The notes under the pieces: model-generated
Seen by the model: the letters and a program-made list of their open reading frames with translations, nothing else
The model's database searches: none
What the model was told of the DNA's origin: nothing
Assembly (NCBI GenBank): GCA_965276675.1
Contig: OZ255624.1
Location: 4,650,001 to 4,714,000 of the forward strand
Direction: 5' to 3'
Source of the DNA: G965276675 sp965276675
GTDB taxonomy: Bacteria; Acidobacteriota; Terriglobia; Terriglobales; Acidobacteriaceae
Length of the DNA: 64,000 nucleotides
Shown here: in pieces, positions 1 through 9,471 of the stretch
How the letters are laid out: every line of letters starts with the position of its first letter
How positions within the stretch are numbered: the stretch's first letter is position 1
Position numbers and translations under genes: made by a program

Positions 1-28
1 CCAGCCCAAACGCGGAAGAAGCCGGACC

Positions 29-1456
29 TTGCCACCTGAATCCCTCGCCACCCTCACCCGCCGCGCCCAGGACGACCTCGCGCGCATCGCCCACCCCCGC
101 ATGCAGTGGCTCCATCCCCATCTCGGCCCGGACAACCAGCCGGCGCTGGACGTGCTGATCATCGGCGGCGGCCAGTCCGGCATCGCCATCGCCGCGGGGC
201 TGCTGCGCGCCCAGGTCAACAACATCCTGGTCGTCGACCGCGCGCCGAGCGGCCAGGAAGGGCCGTGGCTGACCTACGCGCGTATGCACACCCTGCGGTC
301 GCCGAAGGACATGACCGGCCCCGACCTCGATCTGCCCAGCCTCGGCTATCAGGCCTGGCATGAGGCACGCTACGGCCAGGCCGCCTGGCAGTCGCTGGAG
401 CAGATCAGCCGGCAGGACTGGGCCGCCTACCTCGCCTGGGTGCGCGAGACGGTCGGCGTGCCGCTGCGCAACGGCACCGAGGCCGTCGACATCGCCTCCG
501 CTTCCCCCGGTCTGCTCGGCGTTACCTTCGCCGACGGCGCGGTTCGCTTCGCCCGCAAGGTGGTGCTGGCAACTGGCCAGGACGGCGCCGGCCTGTGGTG
601 GATGCCGCCGTTCGTGGCCGCGCTGCCGCCGCGGTTTCGCGCCCACTCGGCGGACCCGATCGACTTCGCCGCCTTGCGCGGCCGCCGCGTGGTGGTGCTG
701 GGCGCCTGCGCCTCGGCCTTCGACAACGCCGCCATGGCGCTGGAGGCGGGTGCCGCCGCGGTCACGCTGTTCTGCCGCCGAATCGAACCGCAGCTTGTGC
801 AACCGTATCGCTGGCTGACCTTCGCGGGGTTCCTGCGGCATGTCTCGGACCTCGACGACCCCTGGCGCTGGCGCTTCATGCGCCAGATCCTGAGCATGCG
901 TGAGGGCTTTCCGCAGCAGACCTATGACCGTTGCGCCTGCCATCCCACCTTCCGCATGCTGTGCGGCGCGCCATGGACAGCGGTCCGGATGGCCGGTGAC
1001 GCCGTCGAGATCGACACACCCGCCGGCACCCACGCCGCGGACTTCCTGATCTGCGGCACCGGCGTGCGGGTGGATTTCGCCCGCCGTCCGGAACTGCGGC
1101 GCGTCGCCGGCAACATCGCCCGCTGGGCCGACCGCTACGATCCACCGCCGGAAGAACGCGACGACCGGCTGGCCCAGTTCCCGTACCTCGCCGCAGACTT
1201 CAGCCTGCTGCCGCGCCGGCCCGGCCTGACCGACTGGATGGCCGACATCCACATGTTCACCATTGCCGCCAGCCTCAGCCAGGGGCCTTCCGGCTCCTCG
1301 ATCAACGCAATGACCACCGCGGTGCCGAAGCTGGTGGCGGGACTGACGCGGGGCCTGTTCAAGGGCGACCTGGAACGGCATTGGCAGTCGCTGCTGGCCT
1401 ATGACGTGCCCCAGGCCGTCATCCCCCCTCCACACCCAAGCCGCTCCGCCGGCTGA
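29..1456 (+). CDS. FAD/NAD(P)-binding oxidoreductase (flavin monooxygenase-like)
   Basis: Predicted cytosolic flavoprotein of the FAD/NAD(P)-binding superfamily. After a beta strand (DVLII) comes a dinucleotide glycine motif GGGQSG at residues 46-51, the expected FAD site; a second Rossmann-like segment with GACASA at about 225-230 would be the NAD(P)H site, although it is degenerate. Length (475 aa) suits a single-chain flavin monooxygenase. The TTG start is chosen because GGAAGAAG lies 7 nt before it, but the frame stays open to the left edge, so the true start could lie outside the window. The substrate cannot be told from sequence. A PhyH-type dioxygenase follows, possibly in the same transcript. 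Confidence 0.75.
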   Translation: MPPESLATLTRRAQDDLARIAHPRMQWLHPHLGPDNQPALDVLIIGGGQSGIAIAAGLLRAQVNNILVVDRAPSGQEGPWLTYARMHTLRSPKDMTGPDLDLPSLGYQAWHEARYGQAAWQSLEQISRQDWAAYLAWVRETVGVPLRNGTEAVDIASASPGLLGVTFADGAVRFARKVVLATGQDGAGLWWMPPFVAALPPRFRAHSADPIDFAALRGRRVVVLGACASAFDNAAMALEAGAAAVTLFCRRIEPQLVQPYRWLTFAGFLRHVSDLDDPWRWRFMRQILSMREGFPQQTYDRCACHPTFRMLCGAPWTAVRMAGDAVEIDTPAGTHAADFLICGTGVRVDFARRPELRRVAGNIARWADRYDPPPEERDDRLAQFPYLAADFSLLPRRPGLTDWMADIHMFTIAASLSQGPSGSSINAMTTAVPKLVAGLTRGLFKGDLERHWQSLLAYDVPQAVIPPPHPSRSAG

Positions 1457-1532
1457 CGGCAGCCTGATCTGCCGTGGCCTTGTCCCTTGGTGCAGCCGAT
1501 GGCAGGCTTTGCCCAACATAAGGGGCCTAGGC

Positions 1533-2366
1533 ATGTTGAGCGATGAGGCGATCAGCCGCTACCACAGCGACGGCTTCCTGTTCCCCTACCACGCCTTCCC
1601 CGCCGAGGCCGCCAAAGCCTATCGCGCGGACGTCGAGCGCACATGCGCCGGCACACCCGGCAAATCCGCCCCCGGGGCGCCCTCGTATCGTGTGAAACCA
1701 TATCTGCTGTTCCCGTGGGCTGCCCGGATGGTGCGGGAGCCTGCGATCCTGGATGCCGTCCAGGACCTGATCGGCCCCGACATCCTGGTCTTTCACACCA
1801 CCCTGTGGTGGAAGGCTCGGGGTGCGGCCGCCCGCGTGCCCTGGCACCAGGACGGCACGTATTTCGGTCTCGCCCCGTTCCAGCATGTCACCGCCTGGGT
1901 CGCACTCAGCCCCAGCAACGTCGCCACCGGCTGCGTGCGGGTCGTGCCGGGATCGCACCATGCCGGCCAACTGCCGCACAGCGACCACCGCGATCCGACG
2001 CTGATGCTGTCACGTGGACAGACCGTGGCGGCGGACGTCGACCGCGCCAGGTCCATCCCGATCGAGCTCTCGCCCGGCGAGTTCTCGCTGCATCACACGA
2101 TGGCCATACACGCCTCTGACCCGAACAGCGGCGACGACGACCGGATCGGCGTCGGCATCAGCTACATCCCCACCCGGGTCCGCCATGTCGGCCCGGTCCG
2201 GCTGTCGGCCACCCTAGTCCGCGGCCAGGACAGCTATGGACACTTCGATCTGGAACCGCGCCCGACGGCGGACCTTGATCCCGAAGCCGTCGCCGCGCAT
2301 CGCGACAGCGACGCACGCTTCTGGGCGGCCAGCCGGTCGATCCCGGAGATGGCCGGCATTCACTGA
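1533..2366 (+). CDS. Phytanoyl-CoA dioxygenase (PhyH) family protein
   Basis: Fe(II)/2-oxoglutarate oxygenase of the PhyH family, 277 aa. The metal-binding facial triad is visible: WHQDGTYFG gives H105 and D107, and a distal His at about 193 lies in MAIHASDPN, followed by DDRIGVGISY, whose Arg is well placed to bind 2-oxoglutarate. The family hydroxylates small lipophilic or secondary-metabolite substrates; the substrate here is unknown. The ATG at 1533 is preferred over an upstream in-frame start because AGGGGCC precedes it and the conserved start LSDEAISRYHSDGFL follows directly. It lies 76 bp after the flavoprotein. Confidence 0.85.
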   Translation: MLSDEAISRYHSDGFLFPYHAFPAEAAKAYRADVERTCAGTPGKSAPGAPSYRVKPYLLFPWAARMVREPAILDAVQDLIGPDILVFHTTLWWKARGAAARVPWHQDGTYFGLAPFQHVTAWVALSPSNVATGCVRVVPGSHHAGQLPHSDHRDPTLMLSRGQTVAADVDRARSIPIELSPGEFSLHHTMAIHASDPNSGDDDRIGVGISYIPTRVRHVGPVRLSATLVRGQDSYGHFDLEPRPTADLDPEAVAAHRDSDARFWAASRSIPEMAGIH

Positions 2367-2503
2367 TCGGGCGCCGGTAAAGGACGCCACACAGACCGGA
2401 CCAGGCTTTGCCTTTGATGACGTAGCGACAACGGGCTGACATTAACGAAACCTCAAGAAATCACTGCGATGATGCTGTCGCCTTTCATCAGGGACCGCAT
2501 CTC

Positions 2504-3514
2504 ATGACCGCGTTCAGCCGACGTCGCTTGGCCCTTTGTGCTGGGGCGCTCGCCTTGCAGGTGCCCTGGCTGTCTGCAAGGTCCGCGAAGGCTGGGGCCT
2601 TCCGCCGCATCGTTCGTTTAGGGGTTGTCACCCCGCCCGCCTCTTCATTGGGACAAGCCTGTTACGCGTTCGCCAAGGCGGTCGCGGCGACACCGGTGCT
2701 TGACAGCGGCCTGCAGTTTGAGGTGCACGCAAACGGCGAACTCGGCAGCGAGGTCGAAATGGTCAAGGCGTGCGCAGCCGGCGCGCTTGACCTGGTCTTC
2801 GCAACCTCCAACGTGGTCGCCGCCCAGGTGCCGGAGCTTGGGCTGCTCGACGCACCATTCCTGTTTCGCGACCCGGCTCATGCACACGCGACGCTCGACA
2901 GCCCGATCGGCCAGGAATTTGTCGGCCTGCTTCGGGAAAAGAACCTTCACCTGCTGGCCTGGGGCGAGAATGGCGTTCGGCATATCACGGCAGGCAAGCC
3001 GGTCCGGGTGCCGTCGGACCTGCGCGGCCTGCGCATCCGGGTTCCACAATCCGAGGTGATGCTGGAGAGTTTCCGCGCCCTTGGTGCCGCGCCAGAAACC
3101 TTGCCGTTCCCGCAGTTGTTCGAGGCGCTGCGGACTGGCCGCTTCGAGGCCCAGGAAAACCCGGTGGCGACGATCGTCGCGACACACCTTGAACAGGTCC
3201 AGCCCTGCCTCAGCATGACCGGACACGTCTACAGCGCCGCCTTCTTCCTCGCCTCGACCGATTTGCTGGAGGACCTGGACGACGCGCAGCGCGCGGCTTT
3301 GTCGGCCTGCGCTCGGATCGGCGCGCAGGCGTCGCGCGACACGGCGGCTCGCGGTGAGCGTGAGGGGGTCAACCAGCTTCGCGCATCTGGCATGACCATC
3401 GTCGAGGACGTGGACCGCGCGGCTTTCGCGACTGCCGCTGCCCCGGCCCTCGACGCGGTCGCTCGACGGCTTGGTCCGGATCGCGCGGCTCGCATCAAGG
3501 CGCTTCAGGTCTGA
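2504..3514 (+). CDS. TRAP transporter substrate-binding protein, DctP family
   Basis: Periplasmic solute-binding protein of the TRAP (tripartite ATP-independent periplasmic) type, 336 aa. The N-terminus RRRLALCAGALALQ is a signal peptide with a twin-arginine-like start. The mature part has DctP features: a hexapeptide region near LGSEVEMVKACAAG, LRGLRIRVPQSEVMLE (the conserved Arg that usually binds the ligand carboxylate) and FEAQENPVATI. No DctQ or DctM membrane subunit lies nearby, so this is an orphan binding protein. It ends 40 bp before a large membrane GGDEF/EAL protein on the same strand, suggesting a sensory rather than transport role. Ligand unknown, probably an organic acid. Confidence 0.88.
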   Translation: MTAFSRRRLALCAGALALQVPWLSARSAKAGAFRRIVRLGVVTPPASSLGQACYAFAKAVAATPVLDSGLQFEVHANGELGSEVEMVKACAAGALDLVFATSNVVAAQVPELGLLDAPFLFRDPAHAHATLDSPIGQEFVGLLREKNLHLLAWGENGVRHITAGKPVRVPSDLRGLRIRVPQSEVMLESFRALGAAPETLPFPQLFEALRTGRFEAQENPVATIVATHLEQVQPCLSMTGHVYSAAFFLASTDLLEDLDDAQRAALSACARIGAQASRDTAARGEREGVNQLRASGMTIVEDVDRAAFATAAAPALDAVARRLGPDRAARIKALQV

Positions 3515-3554
3515 ATCAGCCATGCGCGACGATTGAAACAGGCTGTTCCGCGTC

Positions 3555-6500
3555 TTGCATCCGCTCAGCTCCATACGGGCCCGCATCCTCGCCGGCGTGT
3601 TGCTTGTGCTGGCTCTCCTGGTAATGGTCTCCGTCGCGGTTTGGCAGGCCAGCAGCAAGCTGCAAGTCGTGCTGGAAGCGGATGCGATCATTCAGCGATC
3701 AGCCCAGCAATGGGGCGCCGCACGAACAGCGCTGGTGGAACTACGCCTGGGCGTGACCGATTATCTTCGGTCCGCGGCGGTGGCACAGCGCGATGCGCTT
3801 GAAAAAGCCATGGACCGGCTTGCGCGTGCGGCGATAGCAGCGGAAGACGCCAGCCCGCCCCAGATCGCGCAGAACAGTACTTCCCTCGTCGCACGGGTGC
3901 GCGATGCGTTGCTGTCCGTTTCCAACGCCATTGAGCAACGCCGGGTGGCTGCCGCCCTGCTCGAGGATAGGACGGCCATCCTTGGCAACAGCGCCACGAT
4001 GCTCACGGAGGCCGCTTCAAGAACCGGTGATCGCAACCTTTCCGAACCGGCTGCCGCCCTGCTATCGGCGGTATCGCGGATTGCGGCTGCATCAATGCGC
4101 TTGAGCCGATTGAACGACGACGGCTTGACCGAGGATGCAGCGGCGGATGTTGCGCGAGTCGGGACCTTGCTCGGCGAATCCCTTAATCTGCCCAGCAGCC
4201 CGCCGCGTATCCAAAGACTGTCGATAATAACCGCCGAGGCGCTCAATGCCCTGACGGCAGCGACCGATCAACTGAACAACGCCTTGCAAAACCGGCGGCA
4301 GCGGCTCGTCCTGCTTTCGGCGGCGTCGGATCGGCTGGCGACAGCGACGGAAGTGGCGGCGTTGGCTATCGCCGCCGAACGGTATCAGCGCCGGACCGAG
4401 ACGATGCAGGCGCAGGCTCGGTTGCGCGCAATAGCGGTCTGGGCAACCGCGGCCGCCTGTCTGCTTGGTTTGTCGATCGCGATCGGGCTCATTCTCAGCA
4501 TCACTCAATCGACCCGGCGGCTCACCGCGGCAATGGAGAGCATCGGCACAGGCAAGCTCGACCTCGCCCTCCCGGACGGTGGAAGCAGTGAGCTGGGCCA
4601 GCTTTTCACCGCCGCCGAATTGATGCGAGCCCGCATACAGGCGATGATGGAGCTTGAAGTTGAGGATCGCAGGGCAGCGCAGAACCGGCTGGTCGACGCG
4701 CTCGAAAGTTCCAATCAGGGAATCGTGCTGGTCGACAACGTCGGGCACCTTGTCGCTGTCAACTCGCAGATGACTCGCTTCTATCCAGGTGCGGCTGACT
4801 TGCTCCAGCCCGGTGGGACCTTTTCGGCGTTCGCGGCGGCCACCAACGGCACCGCGATGCTGGACGCAGCTCTTGAGGAGGCGCCGGAGCTGTTGCTGGC
4901 CAACGGGCGCTGGATCCGGGTCAGCCGAAGTGCAACGCAGGACGGCGGCTTCATCGCCATTACCAGTGACATTACAGCGCTCAAGCAGCGGGAGGTCGAG
5001 CTGCGTCAGATCAATGACCGTTTTGACGCCGCTCTGACCAGCATGTCGCAAGGCCTCTGCCTTTACGATGAAGCCGGGCGGCTTATCGTGGTCAATCAAC
5101 GATTTTACGAAATCTACGGCCTGTGTACTGAGACTGTCGCGGCCGGATGCACGTTCCGGGATGTGCTGCATGCCATGGACCAGGCCGGGCACCTGGCGGC
5201 GGGCTCCGGCGTGGACAAGCTTGTTGCCGCATGGTCTGACCTTCTCGCCTCGCGCCAGGGTGGATCACTGCTGCAGGCGATCGGCGGCGATCGCACGGTG
5301 GCCATCTCTTACGAGCCGACCGCCGAAGGCGGCTGGGTAGCAACATACGATGATGTGACCGAGCGCCAACGCGTTGAGAAACAGGCCATTTTCTTGGCGC
5401 GTCACGATGCGCTGACCCGGCTCGCCAACCGCGTGCTGTTCCACGAGCAGATTGAGCAGGCCCTGGCTCAGGTTGGTCGCGGTGCCCAAGCAGCAGTGCT
5501 CTGCCTGGACCTCGACCGGTTCAAGGCGGTCAACGATACCCTCGGACACCCAATTGGCGACGGCTTGTTGAAAGCCGTCGCTGACCGCTTGCGTGCGTGC
5601 GTGCGGGAGGTGGACACGGTTGCCCGCCTCGGCGGCGACGAGTTCGCTGTCCTGCAGGTCGGACTGGAGTGTCCCGAGGATGTCGAACGGCTGGCCTGCC
5701 GTCTTGTCGATACACTCAGCGAACCGTACGAAATCAGTGGCCACCACGTGTCGATTGGAACCAGCGTGGGCGTGGCACTTGCACCGCATGACGGCACACA
5801 TCCGGACATCCTGCTCAAGAACGCCGACATGGCGCTTTATCGTTCCAAGCTTGAGGGTCGCGGGACGCACCGGTTCTTCAAGCGCGAGATGGATGTCAAG
5901 CTGCAAGCCCGCCGAGCGCTCGAACTCGACCTCCGCAGCGCGCTGACAGCCGGCGAGTTCGAGTTGTTCTACCAGCCTTTGGTAAGCCTGATCTCGAACC
6001 GGATCTGCGGGTTCGAGGCGCTGATGCGCTGGCATCACCCCGCCCGCGGCCTGGTCAGCCCCGCCGAGTTCATTCCGATCGCAGAGGAAATCGGCCTGAT
6101 CATCCCGTTGGGCGAATGGGCGCTGGCTCAGGCCTGCACGGAAGCGGCCGGCTGGCCGGGAAGCGTCAAAGTCGCGGTCAACCTCTCTCCGGTCCAGTTC
6201 AAGAGCGGCAACCTGGTCCAGGCCGTCATGGATGCCCTGGATCGATCTGGGCTGCCCGCACAACGGCTGGAATTGGAGATCACGGAATCGGTGCTGCTGC
6301 AGAGCAACGAGACGACCTTGGCGACGCTGCATGATCTTCGCGATTTGGGCGTGCGTATCGCCATGGACGACTTCGGCACCGGTTATTCGTCCCTGAGCTA
6401 CTTGCGGAGTTTTCCGTTCGACAAGATCAAGATAGACAAGTCGTTCGTGCGCGACCTGGGGGTGAAACAGGACTCCGATGCCATCGTGCGCGCGGTGACC

Positions 6501-6713
6501 GGCTTGGCCGTCAGCCTCGGCATGATGACAACCGCCGAGGGGGTCGAGACGCACGAGCAGCTTGCCCATTTACGCGTCCAGGGCTGTAGCGAGGTGCAGG
6601 GCTACCTGCTCAGCCGGCCGTGTCCCGCCAGCGATGTCGCCGGCCTGCTGCAGCGTTCACTCGATCAGGACTGGCTGCAACCTTGCGAAGCGCCGGCCGT
6701 GGCCGGCGTGTGA
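3555..6713 (+). CDS. Membrane GGDEF-EAL protein with HAMP and two PAS domains
   Basis: Predicted c-di-GMP enzyme of the inner membrane, 1052 aa. Order: TM1 at about 12-30, a long helical periplasmic region to about 290, TM2 at about 295-318, HAMP, two PAS-like domains from about 377 and 488, GGDEF domain (GGDEF at 693-697, with I-site REVD five residues before it), then EAL domain (EAL at 821-823, DDFGTGYSS, KIDKSFV, TAEGVET). Both catalytic signatures are intact, so diguanylate cyclase and phosphodiesterase activity are both possible. The TTG start has only a weak ribosome site but gives a complete TM1. The helical periplasmic part resembles sensors that dock a binding protein (compare TorT-TorS), and a DctP gene lies 40 bp upstream. 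Confidence 0.9.
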   Translation: MHPLSSIRARILAGVLLVLALLVMVSVAVWQASSKLQVVLEADAIIQRSAQQWGAARTALVELRLGVTDYLRSAAVAQRDALEKAMDRLARAAIAAEDASPPQIAQNSTSLVARVRDALLSVSNAIEQRRVAAALLEDRTAILGNSATMLTEAASRTGDRNLSEPAAALLSAVSRIAAASMRLSRLNDDGLTEDAAADVARVGTLLGESLNLPSSPPRIQRLSIITAEALNALTAATDQLNNALQNRRQRLVLLSAASDRLATATEVAALAIAAERYQRRTETMQAQARLRAIAVWATAAACLLGLSIAIGLILSITQSTRRLTAAMESIGTGKLDLALPDGGSSELGQLFTAAELMRARIQAMMELEVEDRRAAQNRLVDALESSNQGIVLVDNVGHLVAVNSQMTRFYPGAADLLQPGGTFSAFAAATNGTAMLDAALEEAPELLLANGRWIRVSRSATQDGGFIAITSDITALKQREVELRQINDRFDAALTSMSQGLCLYDEAGRLIVVNQRFYEIYGLCTETVAAGCTFRDVLHAMDQAGHLAAGSGVDKLVAAWSDLLASRQGGSLLQAIGGDRTVAISYEPTAEGGWVATYDDVTERQRVEKQAIFLARHDALTRLANRVLFHEQIEQALAQVGRGAQAAVLCLDLDRFKAVNDTLGHPIGDGLLKAVADRLRACVREVDTVARLGGDEFAVLQVGLECPEDVERLACRLVDTLSEPYEISGHHVSIGTSVGVALAPHDGTHPDILLKNADMALYRSKLEGRGTHRFFKREMDVKLQARRALELDLRSALTAGEFELFYQPLVSLISNRICGFEALMRWHHPARGLVSPAEFIPIAEEIGLIIPLGEWALAQACTEAAGWPGSVKVAVNLSPVQFKSGNLVQAVMDALDRSGLPAQRLELEITESVLLQSNETTLATLHDLRDLGVRIAMDDFGTGYSSLSYLRSFPFDKIKIDKSFVRDLGVKQDSDAIVRAVTGLAVSLGMMTTAEGVETHEQLAHLRVQGCSEVQGYLLSRPCPASDVAGLLQRSLDQDWLQPCEAPAVAGV

Positions 6714-6754
6714 AACGCCTCAAGGGTTGTTTGCGCCCGGGGTTGATCCCTGGC

Positions 6755-7774
6755 TTAGGCGCCAATCTTGCCGGTATACTTCTCCAGCACCCCCCAGGCC
6801 TCGGCGCCGTACTTGGCCTTCCACTTGTCGTAGAAGCCGGCCTTGATCAACACCTGTCGGAACGCCTCGGGATCCGGCTCGTTGAACACCATCCCCTGCT
6901 TCTCCAGCAGCGCGCGCATCGCCCCGTCGGCGTTGGCGACATCGCGGCGCTGCTCCTCCGCCGAACCGTTCAGGTTCCTGGCGATAACCGCCTTCACGTC
7001 CGCCGGCAGGCTGCGCCAGTTGCGCCCGTTGCCCAGCATCAGATAGCCGTCCCACATGTGCCGGGTCATCGAGACGTACTTCTGCACCTCGTACAGCTTG
7101 GCCGTCTCGATGTTGATCAGCGGGTTCTCCTGCCCCTCGACGATCTTGGTCTGCAGCGCTGAATAGACCTCGCTGAAGTTGATGCTGGCGGGGGCGGACC
7201 CGAACGCCTGAAACATGCTGGTCCACAGCGGGCTGACCGGCACCCGGATCTTGTAGCCCTTCAGGTCGTCTGGCGTGCGGATCGGATGCGTACTGCTGCT
7301 GATCTGGCGGAACCCGTTGTCCCACAGCTTGTCGAACGTGTACAGCCCCGCCTTGTCGATCGAGGCCCGCAGCATCGCGCCCAGCTCGCCGTCCACTGCC
7401 GCCCATACATGCGTATAGTCGGGAAATGCGTAGCCGATGCCATAGATCGAGGTCAGCGGCGTGTAGGTCGACAGGATCAGACCCGACAGTGTCATGAACT
7501 CCAGCGCGCCCGAGCGGAGCTGCGACAGCATGTCGGTGTCTCCTCCCAACTGGTTGTTGGGAAACACCGAGATCTTCACCCGCCCGTTGCTGTCCTTCAG
7601 GATCCGGTCCGCCGCTTCCTGCTGGCGGAGCGTGTTCGGGTGCGACATGGGATTGTCGTTGCCCAGCTTCATCTCGAACTCCGGCGCATCGCCGCGGGCG
7701 CGCAGCAGGCCCGGCAGCGGCAGCGCCGCGGCGGTTGTGCCAAGCAGAAGCCGTCGGTGGATCGGACGCGGCAT
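6755..7774 (-). CDS. TRAP transporter substrate-binding protein, DctP family
   Basis: Second orphan periplasmic TRAP binding protein, 339 aa, convergent with the GGDEF-EAL gene. The N-terminus PRPIHRRLLLGTTAAALPLP is a signal peptide. DctP hallmarks: KLGNDNPMSHPNT at the start of the mature chain, NNQLGGDTDMLSQLRSG, DLKGYKIRVPVSPLW (ligand-carboxylate Arg) and KIVEGQENPLINI. It is clearly divergent from the DctP at 2504-3514. No small or large permease subunit is adjacent. The start is an ATG followed by a normal signal peptide; GGAGGAATACC lies just upstream on the coding strand. Confidence 0.88.
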   Translation of the reverse strand: MPRPIHRRLLLGTTAAALPLPGLLRARGDAPEFEMKLGNDNPMSHPNTLRQQEAADRILKDSNGRVKISVFPNNQLGGDTDMLSQLRSGALEFMTLSGLILSTYTPLTSIYGIGYAFPDYTHVWAAVDGELGAMLRASIDKAGLYTFDKLWDNGFRQISSSTHPIRTPDDLKGYKIRVPVSPLWTSMFQAFGSAPASINFSEVYSALQTKIVEGQENPLINIETAKLYEVQKYVSMTRHMWDGYLMLGNGRNWRSLPADVKAVIARNLNGSAEEQRRDVANADGAMRALLEKQGMVFNEPDPEAFRQVLIKAGFYDKWKAKYGAEAWGVLEKYTGKIGA

Positions 7775-7857
7775 TGGTATTCCTCCTGCGCCGGGTCGTG
7801 AGCTGCCCGTGCCGGCGCACCCTGTCCGCCGTCCAGCCGGCGGTCAAGGGCTCGGCT

Positions 7858-9321
7858 TCAGGTCATCGCGTCGGCCATCGATCCTGCCAGCAGTCCGGCC
7901 AGCGCGGCGCGCAGCCGGCCCAGCGGGTCTTGCCAGTCGCCCGGTTTCGGCTGCCGGAACAGCCGCACCGAGGGGTACCAGGGGCTGTCGTCGCGATCCA
8001 GCATCCAGCGCCAGTCGGCCGCCTTGGGAATCAGGATCCAGGTCGGCTTGCCCAGAGCCGCGGCCAGATGGCCCATCGCGGTGTCGACGGTGATGACCAG
8101 ATCCAGGTTCTCGATCAGCGCCGCTGTCTCGCCGAAATCGGTCAGCTCATCGGCCAGGTTGGTCATGCCGGGAAACCGCGGGATCTCCGCCAGGTCGCGC
8201 TGCGGCATCGGTTTCTGCAGCGAGACGAAAGCCGCCGGCCCGGCATCGGCCAGACCGGCAAGCTGCGCCAGCGGCACCGACCGCCGCCGGTCGTTCGGAT
8301 GGGTGGGCCGGCCGGTCCACGCCAGGCCGATCCGCCGCAACCCGGATGGCAGGCTGGCATCCAGCCGGCCGCGCCAGTGGGCGATCCGGGCGGCGGGCGG
8401 CTTCAGGTAGGGAACACCCATCGGGATGCTGTCCAGCCGCGCGTTGAACAGGTATGGCAGGCTGGACAGCCGGCAATGCGCCGCATGCCGCGGCACGTCG
8501 GTCCAGCGGTGGCAGAACTGCGCCACCCCCGGCATCGCCTGCAGCAACGGTCCCATCTCCGCGCTGCAGCCCACGATCAGCTCCTGGCAGCGCTGCGCGG
8601 CCATCGGGATGTAGCGGGCGAACTGGATGGTGTCGCCATAGCCCTGGTCGCCCACCAGCAGCAGCCGTCCGGTTGGTATCCGCATGCCGTTCCACGGCGC
8701 CGAGGTGATCGCCGGCATCGTCGCCTTGCCAGCCTCGGTCAGGTTGCGCCACTCATACTCCCGCCAGCCGGACTCGAAGTCGCCCAGCGCCAGCAGGTTC
8801 TGCGCCAGCGCCAGATGCCCGTCCGCATGGTCGTGCTTCAGCCCCAGCGCCCGCAGCAGGCACGCGATCGCCCGGTCGCGGTCGTCGGCATCAATGAAGA
8901 TCAGCGACAGGTTGACCAGGTTCTCCGGATTCGAGGCATCCAGCCGGATCGATTCCTGCCCGGCCGCCAGCGCTTCCTCAATGCGATAGGTGTTGCGGCA
9001 CAGCGACCCCAGATGCGCATGCCAACTGGCGTTGCCGGGCTTCAACTGGATGGCTCGGCGCAGCAGCACCAGACCCTTCTCCGGATCGCCCAGCAACGCG
9101 GTCACGATGCCCTGCAGCGCCAGCGCCGGGGCAAAATCGGGCGAGGCCAGCAGCACGTCCGCGCAGATGCCGCTGGCCTCATTCAGCCGCTTGGCCTGTG
9201 CGGCGGCCTGCGCCCGCACCAGCGCCTGTTCCGGACTGTCGGCCGCAATCGGCGCGGCGGCTGGCGCGGCGGCAACGGCCGGCTGAGCAGCCGTTGGCTG
9301 CACGGTATTGTTTCCACTCAT
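7858..9321 (-). CDS. TPR protein with C-terminal family 9-type glycosyltransferase domain
   Basis: 487 aa. The N-terminal part holds tetratricopeptide repeats (about residues 30-170; GLVLLRRAIQLKPGNASWHA and later copies). The C-terminal part resembles heptosyltransferase-like (GT9) domains found fused to TPRs: LLVGDQGYGDTIQFARYIP near the middle and DLVITVDTAMGHLAAALGKP near the end, the nucleotide-sugar binding loop. Such proteins often act in surface-glycan or flagellin glycosylation. The start at 9321 (MSGNN) is preferred to an in-frame Met 12 codons upstream because that extension is Arg-rich and not family-like. It is transcribed divergently from a second glycosyltransferase-like gene. 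Confidence 0.8.
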   Translation of the reverse strand: MSGNNTVQPTAAQPAVAAAPAAAPIAADSPEQALVRAQAAAQAKRLNEASGICADVLLASPDFAPALALQGIVTALLGDPEKGLVLLRRAIQLKPGNASWHAHLGSLCRNTYRIEEALAAGQESIRLDASNPENLVNLSLIFIDADDRDRAIACLLRALGLKHDHADGHLALAQNLLALGDFESGWREYEWRNLTEAGKATMPAITSAPWNGMRIPTGRLLLVGDQGYGDTIQFARYIPMAAQRCQELIVGCSAEMGPLLQAMPGVAQFCHRWTDVPRHAAHCRLSSLPYLFNARLDSIPMGVPYLKPPAARIAHWRGRLDASLPSGLRRIGLAWTGRPTHPNDRRRSVPLAQLAGLADAGPAAFVSLQKPMPQRDLAEIPRFPGMTNLADELTDFGETAALIENLDLVITVDTAMGHLAAALGKPTWILIPKAADWRWMLDRDDSPWYPSVRLFRQPKPGDWQDPLGRLRAALAGLLAGSMADAMT

Positions 9322-9471
9322 GCCGGATAGATGCCTTGCCGGCCGGGCCATTCGCAAGCGCTTTCGCTGTCGCCCACGTTACCCCCCAGCCGCGGCGGCG
9401 CTGGATCGTTCCGTGCGGTGATGGTATCACCCGCGACCGGCCCGCACCCGGGCCTGCTTGGCGAGGTCGGA

